Assembly (NCBI RefSeq): GCF_001485215.1
Contig: NZ_BBWW01000001.1
Location: 682,001 to 746,000, forward strand
Source of the DNA: Leptolyngbya sp. NIES-2104
GTDB lineage: Bacteria > Cyanobacteriota > Cyanobacteriia > Leptolyngbyales > Leptolyngbyaceae
Direction: 5' to 3'
Length of the DNA: 64,000 nt
Under the pieces are notes generated by a model. It was not told where the DNA came from. It saw only the letters and a list, made by a program, of their open reading frames with translations, and searched no databases. Shown piece by piece: positions 34,763 through 44,916 of this stretch (positions are counted from its first letter, which is position 1; each line of letters starts with the position of its first letter). The translations under genes and the position numbers were made by a program.

Positions 34763-37384
34763 CTAAAGACAGTTTCGGCTTAACACGAGTTTGCCATTCG
34801 GCAGTCGATAGACACCCTGCGGTTCGACGATCGCGTCCCCTTTTTGCCAAACCCGATGGGAAGTTAGCTCACGCCCAGGCAGAGCTTCGATCTCAACCGT
34901 TGGAAAACTAGATCCCTGTGCCTCTCCAGGGCGTTGCGGTAAGCCGCCTGTGCCTGTGATCGTGAAGCTGCCTTGTATGGGTTGATTGCGACGGACAATG
35001 CAGCTATTGGCAAGCAGGGTATTCGTGTCAATCTGATTTTCCGGCAGTTCGGTGAGGCTGTTTTGGATGAAGCTCGTGTCGGGGAGGAGAATGGCTCCTG
35101 AAGCAACAGTACCCGTGGCGTTAATATCGACTCGGTTATTGTTATCGAGGGTAGCAGGATCAGTGTTACGAGGTGTAGAACGGTAGTCTTGACCGAAGAA
35201 CGCTGGAGTATTGAGAGTAATGTCACCGCCTCGACCATCACGAGCAAATGCCAGGATATCACTATCACCGAACGCGAGAATGGAGCCAGCCTCTAGGTAA
35301 ATGTTGCCGCCGTTGTCTGCCCCAAAGGCAACACTACTGATGATGTCACTACTACCAAACAGGCGAATAGCACCAGCGTTGATGGTAATGGCACCTCCGG
35401 CAGAGCGATTCGTGTTTGTTTGAATCGTGCCATTATTAGCTCGTAGAGCATCTCGAACTGTGATGTCGATATTGCCTGCTGTTCCTTCTTCCCTGCTGCG
35501 GCTAGATATGACTGCCCCATCGCGCACCAGCAATTGCCCCGTGCCAATCCTCAAATTCCCTGCATTCCCACTCCCTACACTTTCAGTAAACAAGCCGCTA
35601 GGAGACTGACCATCCGCTGCTTTACCAGTCACCTCAACCGACTCAGCAGCGGTAATCTGCAAGCTGCCGCCCTTACCCGCACCGAAAGTACCGGCAGTGA
35701 TTTGTGCCCCATCGCGCACCAGCAACTGCCGCGTGTCAATCCTTAAAACAGATCCTGCATCCCCACTCCCGTAACTCTGGATTGTCAAGCGACTGGGAAA
35801 CTCACCATTGGCTAATTCTCCAATCACCTCAACCGATTCAGAAGCCGTAATCTGCAAGCTGCCGCCATTGCCTGCACTGAAAGTAGTCGCTGATATCTCT
35901 GCTCCACCTTGCACTAGCAACCGCCGCGTGTCAATCTTCACATCCCCTGCATTTCCACTCCCACTACTCGCAGCATACAAGCCACTGGAAAACCCACCAC
36001 CGCCTGCTTCTCCAATCAATTCGACTGAATCAGCAGCGGTAATCTGCAAGCTACCGCCCTTACCTTCGCCTCTAGTGCCGGCTGCTATCTGTGCTCCACC
36101 TTGCACCAGGAACCGCCGCGTGTCAATCTTCACATCTCCTGCATCTCCACTTCTGTAGCTCAGAGCGAACAAGCCACTGACAAATCCAGGATTGGCTCCG
36201 GTACCCACCAGCTCGACTTCTTCAGAAGCCGTAATCAGCAGGCTGCTGCCCTTACCTTGACCAAAAGTACTGACTGATACCTGTGACCCATCGCGCACTA
36301 GCAACCGCCGAGTGTCAATCCTTAAGTTTCCTCCAGTTCCCGTTGCGGTGGGAGCCACATTCGCTCTTAGCACCGAACCCTCATTTATCTCTACCTCAGT
36401 TGCGCGGATCAGTACCTCGCCGCCATTTTCTGCCCCTAAAGTGTTAGACCAAATATTTGAGCCTTGTGTCATCTGCAACTGCCCGCCGCGAATCTGAACG
36501 TTACCGCCCCCAGCTCCACTGGTATCTATAACCGCCCCGTTCGATAGCAAGATGTTGCCAAACCCACTCAGCGAGTCATACCCCAGGACAAAGCCGTTCC
36601 CGCTCTGAGTCAAACTAACTTGACCCACCCCTGCCACACTGCCCAGTTCAATGCGTCCTCCAACTGCTGTGCGTCCTCCGGTTGCGGTTAGTCGTCCTCC
36701 CTCAAGCAGCACATCTCCTCCTACCAGCGCCAGAGTTCGATCGGGTCGCACCTGGAGTCCTGGAGAACCACCATTTGAATTTGGCTGACCAAAAGAACTA
36801 GGTGATTGCGATCGATTCACAATCGGCGAAGCTGCAACGGCGTTAAACCACAACGCAGAAGGACTAACGCTGAGCAAATTACTTGTAGTCGGTTGTGACG
36901 CACTAAATAATCCAGTATCTCCCAAACGCACGGCATTCGCGGTGGTGGCAAGAAACGATCCTTTGATATCTAGACTCGCGTTGGCACCAAATATAATTCC
37001 GTTGGGATTCATTAGAAATAAATTAGCATCGCCTAACACGCCTAATCGCCCTAAAATTTCAGATCGATTTGCCCCTGTGACCCGCGAAAGGATATTTTGA
37101 ATTCCGGTTGGATTTGCGAAGTAAGCACCGCGTCCAGATTCGATATTGAACTGTGAAAAACTGTGAAATAAATTGGCACCTCGAATTGCACCACCGTCAA
37201 TGAGATCGCTGATCACTCCCTGAATATTGACATCAGGCGCAACCGTAGAACTCTCGCTTCCCAGCGTATTATCTGGCACGATTTGAGCCGAACTGCTTTT
37301 ACAGAATCCAAGCAGCAAGGTTCCTACTAGAATCGCCTGCTGTCCAGCAGCCCAGCATTGACTGAACTTCCTTCGAGTAATCAT
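34763..37384 (-). CDS. Two-partner secretion exoprotein (TpsA)
   Basis: An 873-residue exoprotein, first gene of the secretion unit. It has a signal peptide ending SSSAQ (about residue 34), a TPS domain (NLFHSFSQFNIE, NILSRVTGANRSEILGRLG, LMNPNGIIFG) and seven or so repeats of the type GKGGSLQITAADSVELIG with DAGDVKIDTRRLLVQGGAQ. The C-terminus is QGVYRLPNGKLVLSRNCL. It is closer in repeat sequence to the exoprotein at 2248-5055 than to its immediate neighbour, which suggests shuffling or gene conversion within the family. Divergent from the CHAT gene with 183 bases between them; no copy of the promoter-like element is there. Confidence 0.94.
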   Translation of the reverse strand: MITRRKFSQCWAAGQQAILVGTLLLGFCKSSSAQIVPDNTLGSESSTVAPDVNIQGVISDLIDGGAIRGANLFHSFSQFNIESGRGAYFANPTGIQNILSRVTGANRSEILGRLGVLGDANLFLMNPNGIIFGANASLDIKGSFLATTANAVRLGDTGLFSASQPTTSNLLSVSPSALWFNAVAASPIVNRSQSPSSFGQPNSNGGSPGLQVRPDRTLALVGGDVLLEGGRLTATGGRTAVGGRIELGSVAGVGQVSLTQSGNGFVLGYDSLSGFGNILLSNGAVIDTSGAGGGNVQIRGGQLQMTQGSNIWSNTLGAENGGEVLIRATEVEINEGSVLRANVAPTATGTGGNLRIDTRRLLVRDGSQVSVSTFGQGKGSSLLITASEEVELVGTGANPGFVSGLFALSYRSGDAGDVKIDTRRFLVQGGAQIAAGTRGEGKGGSLQITAADSVELIGEAGGGGFSSGLYAASSGSGNAGDVKIDTRRLLVQGGAEISATTFSAGNGGSLQITASESVEVIGELANGEFPSRLTIQSYGSGDAGSVLRIDTRQLLVRDGAQITAGTFGAGKGGSLQITAAESVEVTGKAADGQSPSGLFTESVGSGNAGNLRIGTGQLLVRDGAVISSRSREEGTAGNIDITVRDALRANNGTIQTNTNRSAGGAITINAGAIRLFGSSDIISSVAFGADNGGNIYLEAGSILAFGDSDILAFARDGRGGDITLNTPAFFGQDYRSTPRNTDPATLDNNNRVDINATGTVASGAILLPDTSFIQNSLTELPENQIDTNTLLANSCIVRRNQPIQGSFTITGTGGLPQRPGEAQGSSFPTVEIEALPGRELTSHRVWQKGDAIVEPQGVYRLPNGKLVLSRNCL

Positions 37385-37567
37385 AAAAACATTTCTCCGA
37401 CTATCACAGTTTGTGACTAAAGTTTCTTAACGTGTCGTTGAACGACCTCATTAAAGCCTTGATTTAATTCGTACAACTACGCCGCAAAGACTGTGACACT
37501 TTTAGATCGCAATCTTGTCAGCGATCCGTTTAAGATGCTGGTTAAGAATTTACCATAGCTAACTCTG

Positions 37568-40183
37568 ATGAGCCGATATCGCCTTTCCTCTATTCGCCAA
37601 TTCCTGCTATTTCTCGTAGGGTTTACCACTTGCTTATGGTTGAATTATGTCGCGATCGCTCAACCCGCTGATCCTATCCAGCAGGGCGTTGAGCGGTATC
37701 GAGCGGGAGATATACCAGGGTCGATCGCGGCTTGGCAAACGGCTTTAACAACCTACCAAAAGACGAACAATTTAACCGCAGAGGCGAATGTTCGGGCGAA
37801 GTTAGCGATCGCATTTCAACAACTCGGTCAATCAGGAGCCGCATTGGAACAGTGGAAAACCGCGATCGCGCTCTACCGCAGCTCAGGAGAATTCGTTCAG
37901 GTTGGGCGATTGTTAACCGAACAGGCACAAACCTACAGTCGCTTGGGACAAAATAAAGCTGCGATCGCGCTTCTGTGCGGCGCTTCTGAGACAGATCAAT
38001 GTTTGAAAAGTGAAGGCAGTGCTTTACAAATTGCTCAGAAATTTAACGATCGTTCTGGAGAAGTTGCAGCTTTAGGAAGTTTGGGTGAAGCCTACCGCCT
38101 CAGAGGGGAGTACAGTAAAGCGATCAAAACATTGGAATCTAGCCTAAAAACGACCGAAGGAGTCAATTCTCTAACCTATCGTGCTGCTGTACTAAACAGT
38201 CTTGGCAATGCGTATGTCGGTCATGCCGCATTGAACGAGCAGCGGGCAGATTCTGCAAGACTCAGAGGTGCTGAAACAAAAGCCCGTGAATTTATCAGCA
38301 ATGCAAATTCTGATACCAGCAAAGCCCTAGGTTACTTTAACAATAGTCTTGAGATCGCTCGTGCTCAAAATGATTTGTTAAGCCAAATGCGGACACTTCT
38401 GAATTTGGTTCAGCAGGATTCCCGCACTAAATCCGGCAATGCAGCGAATCGATTGCCAGAAGCTTTAACGCTGCTGAACAGGCTGCCGAATAGTTCTAAC
38501 AAAGTGTATGCCGCGATCGATCTCGCCGAACTTCAGCAGCGAATTGCTTCTGAGAGCGCGACTTCACTTCAGGCACAATGTCCATCTCGCACCATCGACG
38601 ATACACAAGCTGAGAAACTACTTCAACAAGCGGTAACGATCGCTCAATCTATTCAGGATTCTCGCGCTGGGTCTTTTGCGCTGGGAAATCTCGGTCATCT
38701 CTACGAGTGTCGCAAAGACTACGGTAAAGCTTTAGAGTTCACAAAACAGGCAAGACTCGCTGCCGATCAAAAATTACTAGCAAAAGATAGTCTCTATTTG
38801 TGGGAGTGGCAGGCAGGGCGAATTTTTAAGGCGCGATCGAACCTTGCTGAAGCAACTCAGGCGTATGAACGAGCGATCGCCACTTTGGAAGGCGAGGGCG
38901 GCATTCGAGACAATTTATTAATTGCTGAACAAGACTTGCAGTTCAACTTTCGGGATAACATTAGCCCACTTTACCGGGAGTTCGCACGATTGCGGTTTGA
39001 GCAGGCAGAATCCCTACCGATTGCAAGTTCAGGGTATCAAAAACAACTCGACTCTGCCTTGGATGCGATCGATTCTCTGAAGTTAGCCGAATTGCAAAAC
39101 TACTTCGGGGATGAATGCGTCTTTGCGCTGTTTGACAAAGAGCGAGTAGATGATTTGGAACGGTCAGACACCGCTGTTTTCAGTTCGATTATTTTGGATG
39201 ACCGGACTGCGATCGTGGCAAGTCTCCCGACTTCTGACAATCGTAGAATCAAGAAATTAATTTGGATTAGCGATAGCAACAAGCTAAAAGCAGACATTAA
39301 AACGTTTCGCCTGGAAATTCAGAAATTTTATGATCCGACAGATGCCTACTTAGCGCCTGCACAGAATTTGTATAACGCAATCCTGCGACCGTTTGCTGCT
39401 GATTTAGACAGCGCTAAAGTTAAAACCCTTGTGTTTATTCAAGATGGACTTTTGCGGAGTGTACCGATGGCAGCGCTGCATGATGGGCAGGGATTTCTGG
39501 TGCAGAAGTATGCGATCGCGACCACGCCCGGTCTACGCTTAACCTCTCCCAAACCGCTCAATGCTCAAGGTCTGCGAACCCTCGCGTTAGGGGTAACGCA
39601 AGCCGCAACCGTCGATGGAGAAGCGTTTAAGCCATTGGAGAATGTTGCTGATGAATTGAATCAAGTGGTGCAGCGATCGCCGGGCAGTAAGACCCTAGTG
39701 AATGAGCAGTTTACTCGTGTTCGCCTAGAGCAGGAACTCAAGCAAGCCACTTACCCAATCATTCACATTGCTACGCATGGTCAATTTGGCACGATTCCAG
39801 AAGATAGCTTCTTGGTCACGGGCAACAATCAGAAACTCACGATCACTCAGCTAGAGAACGATATTCGTCGCTTTAGTCGAGGAACGGAGCCAGTTGAATT
39901 GCTAGCACTTACGGCTTGTCAAACGGGAATTGGAGACGATCGCGCCACACTGGGAATTGCAGGCATCACAGTGCAAGCTGGAGTAAGAAGCGCCCTAGCA
40001 TCACTTTGGTATGTAGACGATGCGTTTACCGAGGAACTGATTGCCCAGTTCTACGAAAACTTAAGGTCTTCCATGAGCAAGGCAGAAGCGCTTCAAGCCG
40101 CGCAGAAAACATTACTCGCTCAGAATAAAGAGATTCATCCCGCACAATGGGCATCGTTCACCCTGATTGGCAACTGGCTTTAG
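37568..40183 (+). CDS. TPR-CHAT protease, exported
   Basis: An 871-residue protein. A signal peptide or membrane anchor occupies residues 1-32 (FLLFLVGFTTCLWLNYVAIAQP). TPR-like helical repeats follow (about 35-480; AANVRAKLAIAFQQLGQSGAALEQW-type pattern, ALGSLGEAYRLRGEYSKAI, ALGNLGHLYECRKDYGKAL). The C-terminal CHAT domain (about 600-871) is a caspase-like cysteine protease with His in IHIATHGQF (about 737) and Cys in LTACQTG (about 784), and ends HPAQWASFTLIGNW, typical for the family. CHAT proteins often lie beside two-partner secretion genes in cyanobacteria; here it is divergent from the secretion unit. Processing of the exoproteins is a plausible but unproven role. Confidence 0.93.
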   Translation: MSRYRLSSIRQFLLFLVGFTTCLWLNYVAIAQPADPIQQGVERYRAGDIPGSIAAWQTALTTYQKTNNLTAEANVRAKLAIAFQQLGQSGAALEQWKTAIALYRSSGEFVQVGRLLTEQAQTYSRLGQNKAAIALLCGASETDQCLKSEGSALQIAQKFNDRSGEVAALGSLGEAYRLRGEYSKAIKTLESSLKTTEGVNSLTYRAAVLNSLGNAYVGHAALNEQRADSARLRGAETKAREFISNANSDTSKALGYFNNSLEIARAQNDLLSQMRTLLNLVQQDSRTKSGNAANRLPEALTLLNRLPNSSNKVYAAIDLAELQQRIASESATSLQAQCPSRTIDDTQAEKLLQQAVTIAQSIQDSRAGSFALGNLGHLYECRKDYGKALEFTKQARLAADQKLLAKDSLYLWEWQAGRIFKARSNLAEATQAYERAIATLEGEGGIRDNLLIAEQDLQFNFRDNISPLYREFARLRFEQAESLPIASSGYQKQLDSALDAIDSLKLAELQNYFGDECVFALFDKERVDDLERSDTAVFSSIILDDRTAIVASLPTSDNRRIKKLIWISDSNKLKADIKTFRLEIQKFYDPTDAYLAPAQNLYNAILRPFAADLDSAKVKTLVFIQDGLLRSVPMAALHDGQGFLVQKYAIATTPGLRLTSPKPLNAQGLRTLALGVTQAATVDGEAFKPLENVADELNQVVQRSPGSKTLVNEQFTRVRLEQELKQATYPIIHIATHGQFGTIPEDSFLVTGNNQKLTITQLENDIRRFSRGTEPVELLALTACQTGIGDDRATLGIAGITVQAGVRSALASLWYVDDAFTEELIAQFYENLRSSMSKAEALQAAQKTLLAQNKEIHPAQWASFTLIGNWL

Positions 40184-40259
40184 TGGCATCGAGGTCGCAA
40201 TCTGTTTCGCGCAAACTGTGTTCGCGTTGAGGCGCAGCGTCACTCATCAGGGTTAGGTA

Positions 40260-40282
40260 GGGAGCGACAAATATCCGCTCCC
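40260..40282. terminator. Possible terminator between convergent CHAT and peroxidase genes
   Basis: GGGAGCG, nine-base loop, CGCTCCC, placed 77 bases after the CHAT stop and 19 bases after the peroxidase stop on the other strand. No T-run accompanies it. Confidence 0.4.
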
Positions 40283-40301
40283 ATCGGTTGAACAAGGCTT
40301 T

Positions 40302-42083
40302 CTATGGCAGTAGCGCAGCAGACGCTCCGATTCGCGTCCACGGAGCAAACGCATTGTTCACTCCGATCAGAGCAGGAGCAAGCCCCGGATAATGGCGTTG
40401 TAGCACCGTTAGCATCGTATTGTTCTCAATCCAATCGAGACCGAGTTGAGTGTAAACCTCAGCCCGGTAGTCCTTGGTGAAAAAGCGATCGCTCTTCAGC
40501 CGCCGAGATGCCATCAAAATAAACACTCGAAACGCAGTATCACTAAATCCAAACCCATCCGGTAGGTCTTCGGCAAACAAGCCTACCATCAAATCGACGC
40601 TATTGATGTCGTTGTTATAGACTTCGCGCAGTTCCTTCACCCACGTTGGATTGCTGGTGATTTCTTCAAACGAGTTCACTCGCCCACGCCCGACGATCTC
40701 TCGGAAACGGTTATATCGCGGCACCCCCCGTTCTCGATCGCGCAAAATATCCACTGCCGCTAAGTCAAACACTTCGCCATCGTCTTTGACTAATTGGCGC
40801 AGAAAATGCGGATAGTTATGCAATCGGATTGCACCCGGATGGGTAATGCCAAATGAGTAGAACAAATCAGGCAGCGAAACTTCCTGCATGAAGCCACGAG
40901 TCTTTTTACCAAACACTTCCGGGAAGTCTTTCTTTGTCAGGAATCTGCCATCTTGATGCGAATGGAATTCTAGCTCATCGGGAATCAACGGGTGCATTCG
41001 ATAAACTGAAACAAACTCTTCAGTCAGAGCATAGGGAGCCGTGTGGTGATCGGTGGATGAACCAATAATGCCGCTGAGTAATTCACCATCGCCGATGCGT
41101 CCTAACAGGCGTTTGAAATCTTTTCCGAGCAGTCCCCACCAGTTAGAGTTCATCCCAATTTCGAGCGCGGGATGGGGCAAGATTCCTGGTGTCCATTCGG
41201 TCGTGTGAATTTTTGCTAGCAATGCCGCGTTAATGAGTCGAGCATGATCGAACAGGTCATCGTCTTTCCACTCAGGGTAGTCTTGCTTGAGTCGATCGCA
41301 GATCGCGTTATGCTCTTTGACAAATAGGGTATGCAGCATACTCAGACCCACCCACCAAGTACCCGAAAAGCCTACATTATCGATGCCGTCTGAGTTAAGT
41401 GGAAGATAACCATCTTCGCCGATGCTCATTTTGCCGTCGATATGCGATCGCAAACTATCGATTGTTTTTTGATCACTACCATAGATGTGCGAGGCATCCC
41501 ACCAATGCGTCACTTTGTTAATAAACGTCGGCGGTTGCGCTTTATTGCCGTCACGAGTCGGGTCTTCTAGTGTTTTTCTGACCGTCATCGGGCGGTATTG
41601 TTCAGGATAATCATCGCCGTCTTCGATCGGAATCTCATAGTTGTTATTGGGTTGTTCTGACGGTTGACTATCGCCATGACTAAACCAATCGTGTGTCTGA
41701 AACTGAATCCACGCCGCAGCCGTCAAATTTAAGATAGTGGCAGGCACGAATTCACGCCGTGTTAGTAAAACTTGGCTGACTTTACGAGGACTTGGATTGA
41801 GCAGATTTTTCTCATCGAACTTCGCTTCACTCAATGGCACATTCCGACCTAATCGCGTCCCTGCCATGCCCATTTCGGGATGCTCTAGATCGTTATAGCT
41901 ACCATCGGCAGTCCGGATCACTAAATGTCGATCGTCAGGGCTAGGCGTTGGCTTTGGTAGTTTGTCGGTGTTCGGGAGCTGCGAAGTATCATGCAGATTA
42001 TGCTCACGCAGTTTATTGCGAAACTGAATCAGCTTGAGAAGTGCTAAGGGAAGCGGTAAACGATGCCACGGGATTCCAAACAT
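40302..42083 (-). CDS. Animal-type heme peroxidase / fatty acid dioxygenase-like
   Basis: A 593-residue member of the peroxidase-cyclooxygenase superfamily. The distal His is in FQTHDWFSHGD, the proximal His in VSVYRMHPLIPDE, and a Tyr-rich loop HWWDASHIYGSD corresponds to the calcium-binding region. Other conserved blocks are MLHTLFVKEHNAICDRL and DLMVGLFAEDLPDGFGFSDTAFRVFI. In fungi, plants and some cyanobacteria, relatives oxygenate unsaturated fatty acids with a Tyr radical. There is no signal peptide, so it acts inside the cell or on membranes. Seventy-eight bases upstream on the same strand is a small P450-like protein, a combination that recalls fused dioxygenase-P450 oxylipin synthases. 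ATG at 42083 is preceded by AAGGAGAACC. Confidence 0.9.
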   Translation of the reverse strand: MFGIPWHRLPLPLALLKLIQFRNKLREHNLHDTSQLPNTDKLPKPTPSPDDRHLVIRTADGSYNDLEHPEMGMAGTRLGRNVPLSEAKFDEKNLLNPSPRKVSQVLLTRREFVPATILNLTAAAWIQFQTHDWFSHGDSQPSEQPNNNYEIPIEDGDDYPEQYRPMTVRKTLEDPTRDGNKAQPPTFINKVTHWWDASHIYGSDQKTIDSLRSHIDGKMSIGEDGYLPLNSDGIDNVGFSGTWWVGLSMLHTLFVKEHNAICDRLKQDYPEWKDDDLFDHARLINAALLAKIHTTEWTPGILPHPALEIGMNSNWWGLLGKDFKRLLGRIGDGELLSGIIGSSTDHHTAPYALTEEFVSVYRMHPLIPDELEFHSHQDGRFLTKKDFPEVFGKKTRGFMQEVSLPDLFYSFGITHPGAIRLHNYPHFLRQLVKDDGEVFDLAAVDILRDRERGVPRYNRFREIVGRGRVNSFEEITSNPTWVKELREVYNNDINSVDLMVGLFAEDLPDGFGFSDTAFRVFILMASRRLKSDRFFTKDYRAEVYTQLGLDWIENNTMLTVLQRHYPGLAPALIGVNNAFAPWTRIGASAALLP

Positions 42084-42161
42084 TAGGTTCTCCTTGGAAT
42101 TACATGAACAAGAGGAATCAAATCATAACGGAGGGACATCGGAAGTTTTGCAGCGCTCGGA

Positions 42162-43061
42162 TTATCTGTTTGAGCGTAACTCCTTTTGTAAATCAGTCAT
42201 GAATCCCAGAAAGAAATCTTTGAATACACACGATCGTTCTGATCTTCCGGTTCCAAAGGTAAACAAAATATCCTGAGTTTGAGTTGCGGCTTTGCCGACG
42301 TTAAAGGCGACAACTGTTTTTCCGGGCGTGGTTGGAGCAGCTAAAATTCCCCCCAGTGTCGAGGCTTTGACTGCAATCCGGCTAACTTGAGGTGTAGGAG
42401 GATGAGCGGTGAATGTTTTTTCGATCGATTGATCAAGGTTATGCTTCAACGTTTTTAATGATCCTGCGGTTGCTTGAACCACTTCGCCAATGTTGTGTCC
42501 AGCATCAACCAGATGAACATCGGGCGGAAGCGTTCGCGTACAATATTCCATAATTTGCTGTTGTGATTTGCGACCGCGTTGATATTTCCAAGGAAAGATC
42601 GTTTCTCCTAACTTCTGCACTGTATGTTTTGCAGCCTGTGTAATCGAGTTTGGAACTTCTTCACCAAAAAACCTGCGATTTACAACTTGTACCATTGCGT
42701 GAGCCAGTGTATCATCGTCTGCATTGGTTCGCAGTAGTTCTGCGATCTGTTGAATATCTTCTTGGCTGTAGCCCTCTGCCGATTTGGCTTCAAGATAAGC
42801 CCGTCTGGGGGAATAAGTGGGATTCGAGGTCGATTCAAACGGACAAAACCACAAGTCGCGATCGACATCATGAAACTTACTAGCTTTGAAGAAGAACCTC
42901 ACCCACCACGGTAAATCTTTCGTTTCGTAAGCGTGTAGACGATCGACATCCCCGGATGCTTCAATGTTCTTAATCTGCTCTGGATCTGAGATCATTACGA
43001 TATCGATTAAAGCTGGAATGTTGACCCGAAGCGGCTTGAATTGGAGGAACTTCTTAAACAT
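42162..43061 (-). CDS. Short cytochrome P450-like protein, partner of the heme peroxidase
   Basis: A 299-residue protein when started at MFKKFLQFKPLRVN, whose ATG follows AGGAGA; the longer frame to 43247 lacks such a signal. The N-terminal segment (MISDPEQIKNIEASGDVDRL) and the C-terminal block (ILFTFGTGRSERSCVFKDFF) resemble a P450, the latter looking like a heme-thiolate loop with two extra residues before the Cys, as seen in divergent hydroperoxide-metabolising P450s. It is much shorter than normal P450s (about 400-450), and I cannot find the ExxR motif with confidence. Being directly upstream of the peroxidase, it may convert the fatty acid hydroperoxide that enzyme makes. This assignment is tentative. 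Confidence 0.55.
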   Translation of the reverse strand: MFKKFLQFKPLRVNIPALIDIVMISDPEQIKNIEASGDVDRLHAYETKDLPWWVRFFFKASKFHDVDRDLWFCPFESTSNPTYSPRRAYLEAKSAEGYSQEDIQQIAELLRTNADDDTLAHAMVQVVNRRFFGEEVPNSITQAAKHTVQKLGETIFPWKYQRGRKSQQQIMEYCTRTLPPDVHLVDAGHNIGEVVQATAGSLKTLKHNLDQSIEKTFTAHPPTPQVSRIAVKASTLGGILAAPTTPGKTVVAFNVGKAATQTQDILFTFGTGRSERSCVFKDFFLGFMTDLQKELRSNR

Positions 43062-43149
43062 CTCTGATTCTCCTGAATAAACGGGCTGTGAATGCAGCAC
43101 CTTTGATAACACACTAGCTGATACAAGCTTTTCGGAAGGTTCAAATATG

Positions 43150-44817
43150 TTAAGAAGAAGGGATAAGGAGCGATTCGTACTGTCTTTTGCTGGAATTGAG
43201 TAACTGCACGATCGATTGGTTTTGTCGATCGCCGAGTGTTTGAACAAGCTTTAGTTTTAAAGGCGCTCGACTGATTGATCTTGCATAAGATGAACTGAGA
43301 TAGTCGTGGTAGTTCTGATCGTGTCGCAAGTAGGTTTGAAGAAAAGCAGTGCTGAGAACATTGATATACTGGCGGGCAAGAGCAGGATCAGCACCACTAA
43401 TCGAAGCAGGCAGCGAAATGACCTCGCTTGGAGAAGCTGCGATCGTGGAAAAATGAGTGCCACCCTCAATCAACGCTAGATACTTATGCGGAGTTGTCAG
43501 CCAGGTAAAAGGCTGAATTTGCTCTGACAAAGCGGGAGCTAAGGTATCCGCGCTGCCTGTAACAAATAGGGTGGGAACTTTGATTTGGCTCAACCCTGCT
43601 TGTCCAAAAATGCCGCTCACGGTTGGATTGATTGCGATCACTGCTTTGATGCGGGGATCGGAGACGGTGGCTGGAATCTGAGGAACTTGCAGCACCAGAC
43701 ATTGCAGCAGTAATGAGAAGTTAAGCGAATTTTGTGAAGTCTGACAAATCGATCGTAGATGCTCCGGTTGAATGGTAGCTCCTGCCGTTGCTAGAGCGGT
43801 ATAACCTCCGAGCGATTGCCCGATAATCCCGACATTCTGCAAATCTAATCGACCCATATTCGGATTAGATATAGATAGCTGTTCTAATCGATCTAACAGC
43901 GTTTTCACATCTAAAGGGCGATCGATGAGTTCTTGAGGAAGAATCAAATGAGCAGATTTCGCAGTCAGTAAGGCTGAAATTTGGGCTGAACTACTCCCAG
44001 AATGCTCTGGGACAACCACTGCAAATCCATGAGATGCAAGATGTTGAGCTAGATAAGCAAAACTTCCTCGATCAGACCCCAATCCATGAGAAATCACGAC
44101 GACCGGATGACGAGTTTTAGAAATTGGTAAATAGAGATCAGTTGGGATTGTGTGATTGCGCGATCGTGCTGTCACAATTAAGCTCTGTTTACGCCATTGA
44201 AGCGTTCCTGGTTGCCGCAAATCTAGGGATGGAGTAGGGAGTCGATCGGCTTCTCTTCGAGATTCTTGATCGATTTTAGCGATCGCTTGTTCAGTTTGAG
44301 TTCCCATTTGCTTTGCGACTTCTACAATTTCAAGTCCCTGTTGTAGATTCACTCGAACGTTTCGCGATGGAAACTGCATCAGAACATCGAGCGGTGTGAA
44401 GCCTTGAGGATCAGCAGCAGCTTGAATCAATCCTGCTCTCAACGCATAAAAACCAGGTGTAGGACCATCTGCTTGAATCACTTGCTCAAGTCGCTTTAGT
44501 AACTGTTCTCCAATCGGTGTGTATAAGAACTGAGACACAGCAACTGCATTGAGTGAAATTTTAGCTGACAAGAAAGAGCGCATTTGAGCAAGCTGTTTGG
44601 CATCGATCTGCTGAACGTAAGCAGCAAGCTCTGGAGTCATTTTTCCGGTCTTGATGTAAGGTTCTAGCAAAGCGATCGGGATTGATTGTTCAAATAGACT
44701 GTACGAGAGTTTAACGCGCTCTGCACTTAGAGCGGTAGGCATCGTGAAAGCAATGGGCAACCATCCGACAAAAGCAAGCGCGATCCGTTTTAGCGATCGG
44801 GATGTAAAATACTGCAT
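43150..44817 (-). CDS. Alpha/beta hydrolase with N-terminal DUF1400-type domain
   Basis: A 555-residue exported or membrane-anchored hydrolase. The N-terminus has a signal-like stretch (ALAFVGWLPIAFTMPTALSA). Residues 35-190 match the cyanobacterial DUF1400 layout (LSYSLFEQSIPIALLEPYIKTG, SFLSAKISLNAVAVSQFLYTPIGEQLL). The hydrolase core has HPVVVISHGLGSDRGSFAYL as oxyanion region, the nucleophile elbow GIIGQSLGGYTAL, the acidic residue probably in VTGSADTLAP and the His in EGGTHFSTI. This resembles dienelactone hydrolase/PAF-acetylhydrolase-type enzymes. It lies upstream of the P450-like gene in the same direction with an 88-base gap, so lipid metabolism is a reasonable shared theme. Confidence 0.88.
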   Translation of the reverse strand: MQYFTSRSLKRIALAFVGWLPIAFTMPTALSAERVKLSYSLFEQSIPIALLEPYIKTGKMTPELAAYVQQIDAKQLAQMRSFLSAKISLNAVAVSQFLYTPIGEQLLKRLEQVIQADGPTPGFYALRAGLIQAAADPQGFTPLDVLMQFPSRNVRVNLQQGLEIVEVAKQMGTQTEQAIAKIDQESRREADRLPTPSLDLRQPGTLQWRKQSLIVTARSRNHTIPTDLYLPISKTRHPVVVISHGLGSDRGSFAYLAQHLASHGFAVVVPEHSGSSSAQISALLTAKSAHLILPQELIDRPLDVKTLLDRLEQLSISNPNMGRLDLQNVGIIGQSLGGYTALATAGATIQPEHLRSICQTSQNSLNFSLLLQCLVLQVPQIPATVSDPRIKAVIAINPTVSGIFGQAGLSQIKVPTLFVTGSADTLAPALSEQIQPFTWLTTPHKYLALIEGGTHFSTIAASPSEVISLPASISGADPALARQYINVLSTAFLQTYLRHDQNYHDYLSSSYARSISRAPLKLKLVQTLGDRQNQSIVQLLNSSKRQYESLLIPSS

Positions 44818-44916
44818 TGTTCTAGAGCCTAGAAATTGTAGAATCGATGCGGTGTTGATGCACCCCCTGTACCAGAGAGACCATGCTGCGATGATCCCTC
44901 TGGTCTGTTCGGTCTA

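Noticed and set aside
43062-43247. N-terminal extension of the P450-like protein
   Set aside because: The internal ATG at 43061 has a strong AGGAGA box, and the extension overlaps the end of the upstream hydrolase gene.
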